Shown here: in pieces, positions 13,222 to 13,917 of the stretch
How positions within the stretch are numbered: position 1 is the stretch's first letter
How the letters are laid out: each line of letters begins with the position of its first letter
Assembly: GCA_007120055.1 (NCBI GenBank)
Contig: SKOL01000348.1
Location: 1 to 13,917, forward strand
DNA: 13,917 nt
Source of the DNA: Anaerobacillus sp.
Lineage (GTDB): Bacteria > Bacillota > Bacilli > Bacillales_H > Anaerobacillaceae
Reading direction: 5' to 3'
The notes under the pieces: model-generated
Told to the model about the DNA's origin: nothing
What the model saw: the letters and a program-made list of their open reading frames with translations, nothing else
Database searches by the model: none
Position numbers and translations under genes: made by a program

Positions 13222-13917
13222 CTATTTCGCCCCTTCAAGTTTCGTTCGTCTCGGCATATACTTCTTGAAAAAGCGATTTATGCCGTAAACGGTATTTGCT
13301 GCGGTGCAACCAACGACGTGATGGTTAGTCGCAAGTGGTTTCGTTGTTTTAGATGAGGCGAATTCTTTTACCGCCTTTTCATCTAATCCTTGCTCTTGTA
13401 GAGCCTCGTTGAATTCTTTTTGTGCCGCTTGTTTTGCTTTAAAGAGCATCATTTGAATTCGGCTGTAAACATTAATCGCACCGTCTCCTGTCGTTTCAAT
13501 CGGAAGGAAAATGGCTTCCGGATACTTTTCAGTAATTAATGATTGCACACCGTCAGAAACCCCTGAAGACGGCATACAGCCGAACGGCTTAACGGAAATC
13601 GTCATGTTCACCTTCTTTTTAACAACATTTAAAATGAGTTTTCCGACTTCCATATGGCCTTCTCCACCTCGGAGCTGATTGTTGTAATGTTGATTGGCCA
13701 CTTCTGCGACTTCATCCATATCTGGTAAGTGATACCCGTGTAAGCCGATAATATTTGCATAAGCTTGGAACCATGCTCTAACTGTGGCATCAGCCATTTT
13801 TAACATCGCAAGACGCTTTATCGCATTTTTCCCTTTTAATCCGAAGCGCCCTTCATCATCATGACGCAAATTCAATCGTTTTTTTGTATCATAGCGTCCT
13901 TCCCAAATTAAAAATAA
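13222..13917 (-). CDS. 2-hydroxyacyl-CoA dehydratase / activase-related protein, C-terminal part
   Basis: The frame is open to the right edge, so only the last 231 residues are visible. The TTG at 13875 is internal, because coding reads through it (LIWEGRYDTKKRLNLRHDDEG). The segment ISVKPFGCMPSSGVSDGVQS, followed by a putative IETTGDGAINVYSRIQMMLF block, resembles the cysteine-containing region of proteins annotated as 2-hydroxyglutaryl-CoA dehydratase or BadF/BadG-type activase-related. These are linked to iron-sulfur chemistry in anaerobic amino-acid or aromatic metabolism. A second cysteine lies in HHVVGCTAANTVYG near the end. The basic C-terminal tail is RRTKLEGAK. It is convergent with the 12339 gene. 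The family call is from memory of motifs and the reaction is not established. Without the N-terminal part, an ATPase (activase) domain cannot be confirmed or excluded. Confidence 0.65.
   Translation of the reverse strand, partial: LFLIWEGRYDTKKRLNLRHDDEGRFGLKGKNAIKRLAMLKMADATVRAWFQAYANIIGLHGYHLPDMDEVAEVANQHYNNQLRGGEGHMEVGKLILNVVKKKVNMTISVKPFGCMPSSGVSDGVQSLITEKYPEAIFLPIETTGDGAINVYSRIQMMLFKAKQAAQKEFNEALQEQGLDEKAVKEFASSKTTKPLATNHHVVGCTAANTVYGINRFFKKYMPRRTKLEGAK

Overview
This AT-rich window looks like the chromosome of a low-GC, endospore-forming Bacillaceae member. The sporulation gene spoVR, strong AAGGAGG-type ribosome binding sites with ATG, GTG and TTG starts, and intrinsic terminators with long U-runs all fit. 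A five-heme c-type cytochrome lipoprotein, a BCCT osmolyte transporter and a 2-hydroxyacyl-CoA dehydratase-type protein suggest a facultatively or strictly anaerobic, salt- or alkali-tolerant relative (Anaerobacillus-like). That assignment is an inference from gene content, not a species call.

Layout, left to right. (1) 1-404: N-terminal part of an unrecognised membrane protein on the minus strand, cut by the window edge, with a structured repeat (E1) just upstream. (2) 654-1199: a nicotinamidase-type hydrolase on the minus strand, divergent from a 241-residue multi-pass membrane protein at 1415-2140 on the plus strand. (3) 2227-2643: a small minus-strand membrane protein, again preceded by a copy of the structured repeat (E2). 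(4) 2931-4740: a nested palindrome, a bidirectional terminator, the pentaheme cytochrome lipoprotein gene, and an upstream region dense in palindromes. (5) 4656-4843: the decayed 3' end of a chemotaxis receptor gene with its terminator still in place. (6) 4976-6382: spoVR, with its own terminator and a sigma-E-like promoter. (7) 6545-6990: a tandem array of about 113-bp units with TTGC words every 20-21 bp. (8) 7070-10331: two tandem AbgT-family transporters, each followed by its own palindromic terminator. (9) 10618-12111: a BCCT transporter. (10) 12339-13061: a close paralogue of the 1415-2140 membrane protein, on the plus strand. (11) 13109-13196: twin hairpins between convergent genes. (12) 13222-13917: C-terminal part of a CoA-dehydratase-type protein, cut by the right edge.

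Nearly every gene has its own terminator or a long leader, so most look monocistronic, and I see no multi-gene operon. The themes are membrane transport, anaerobic or respiratory electron transfer, sporulation and NAD salvage. I did not find a convincing new multi-gene system. The most unusual signals are non-coding: the helically phased TTGC array, the E1/E2 repeat family placed just ahead of two membrane-protein genes, and the nested palindromes on either side of the cytochrome gene.
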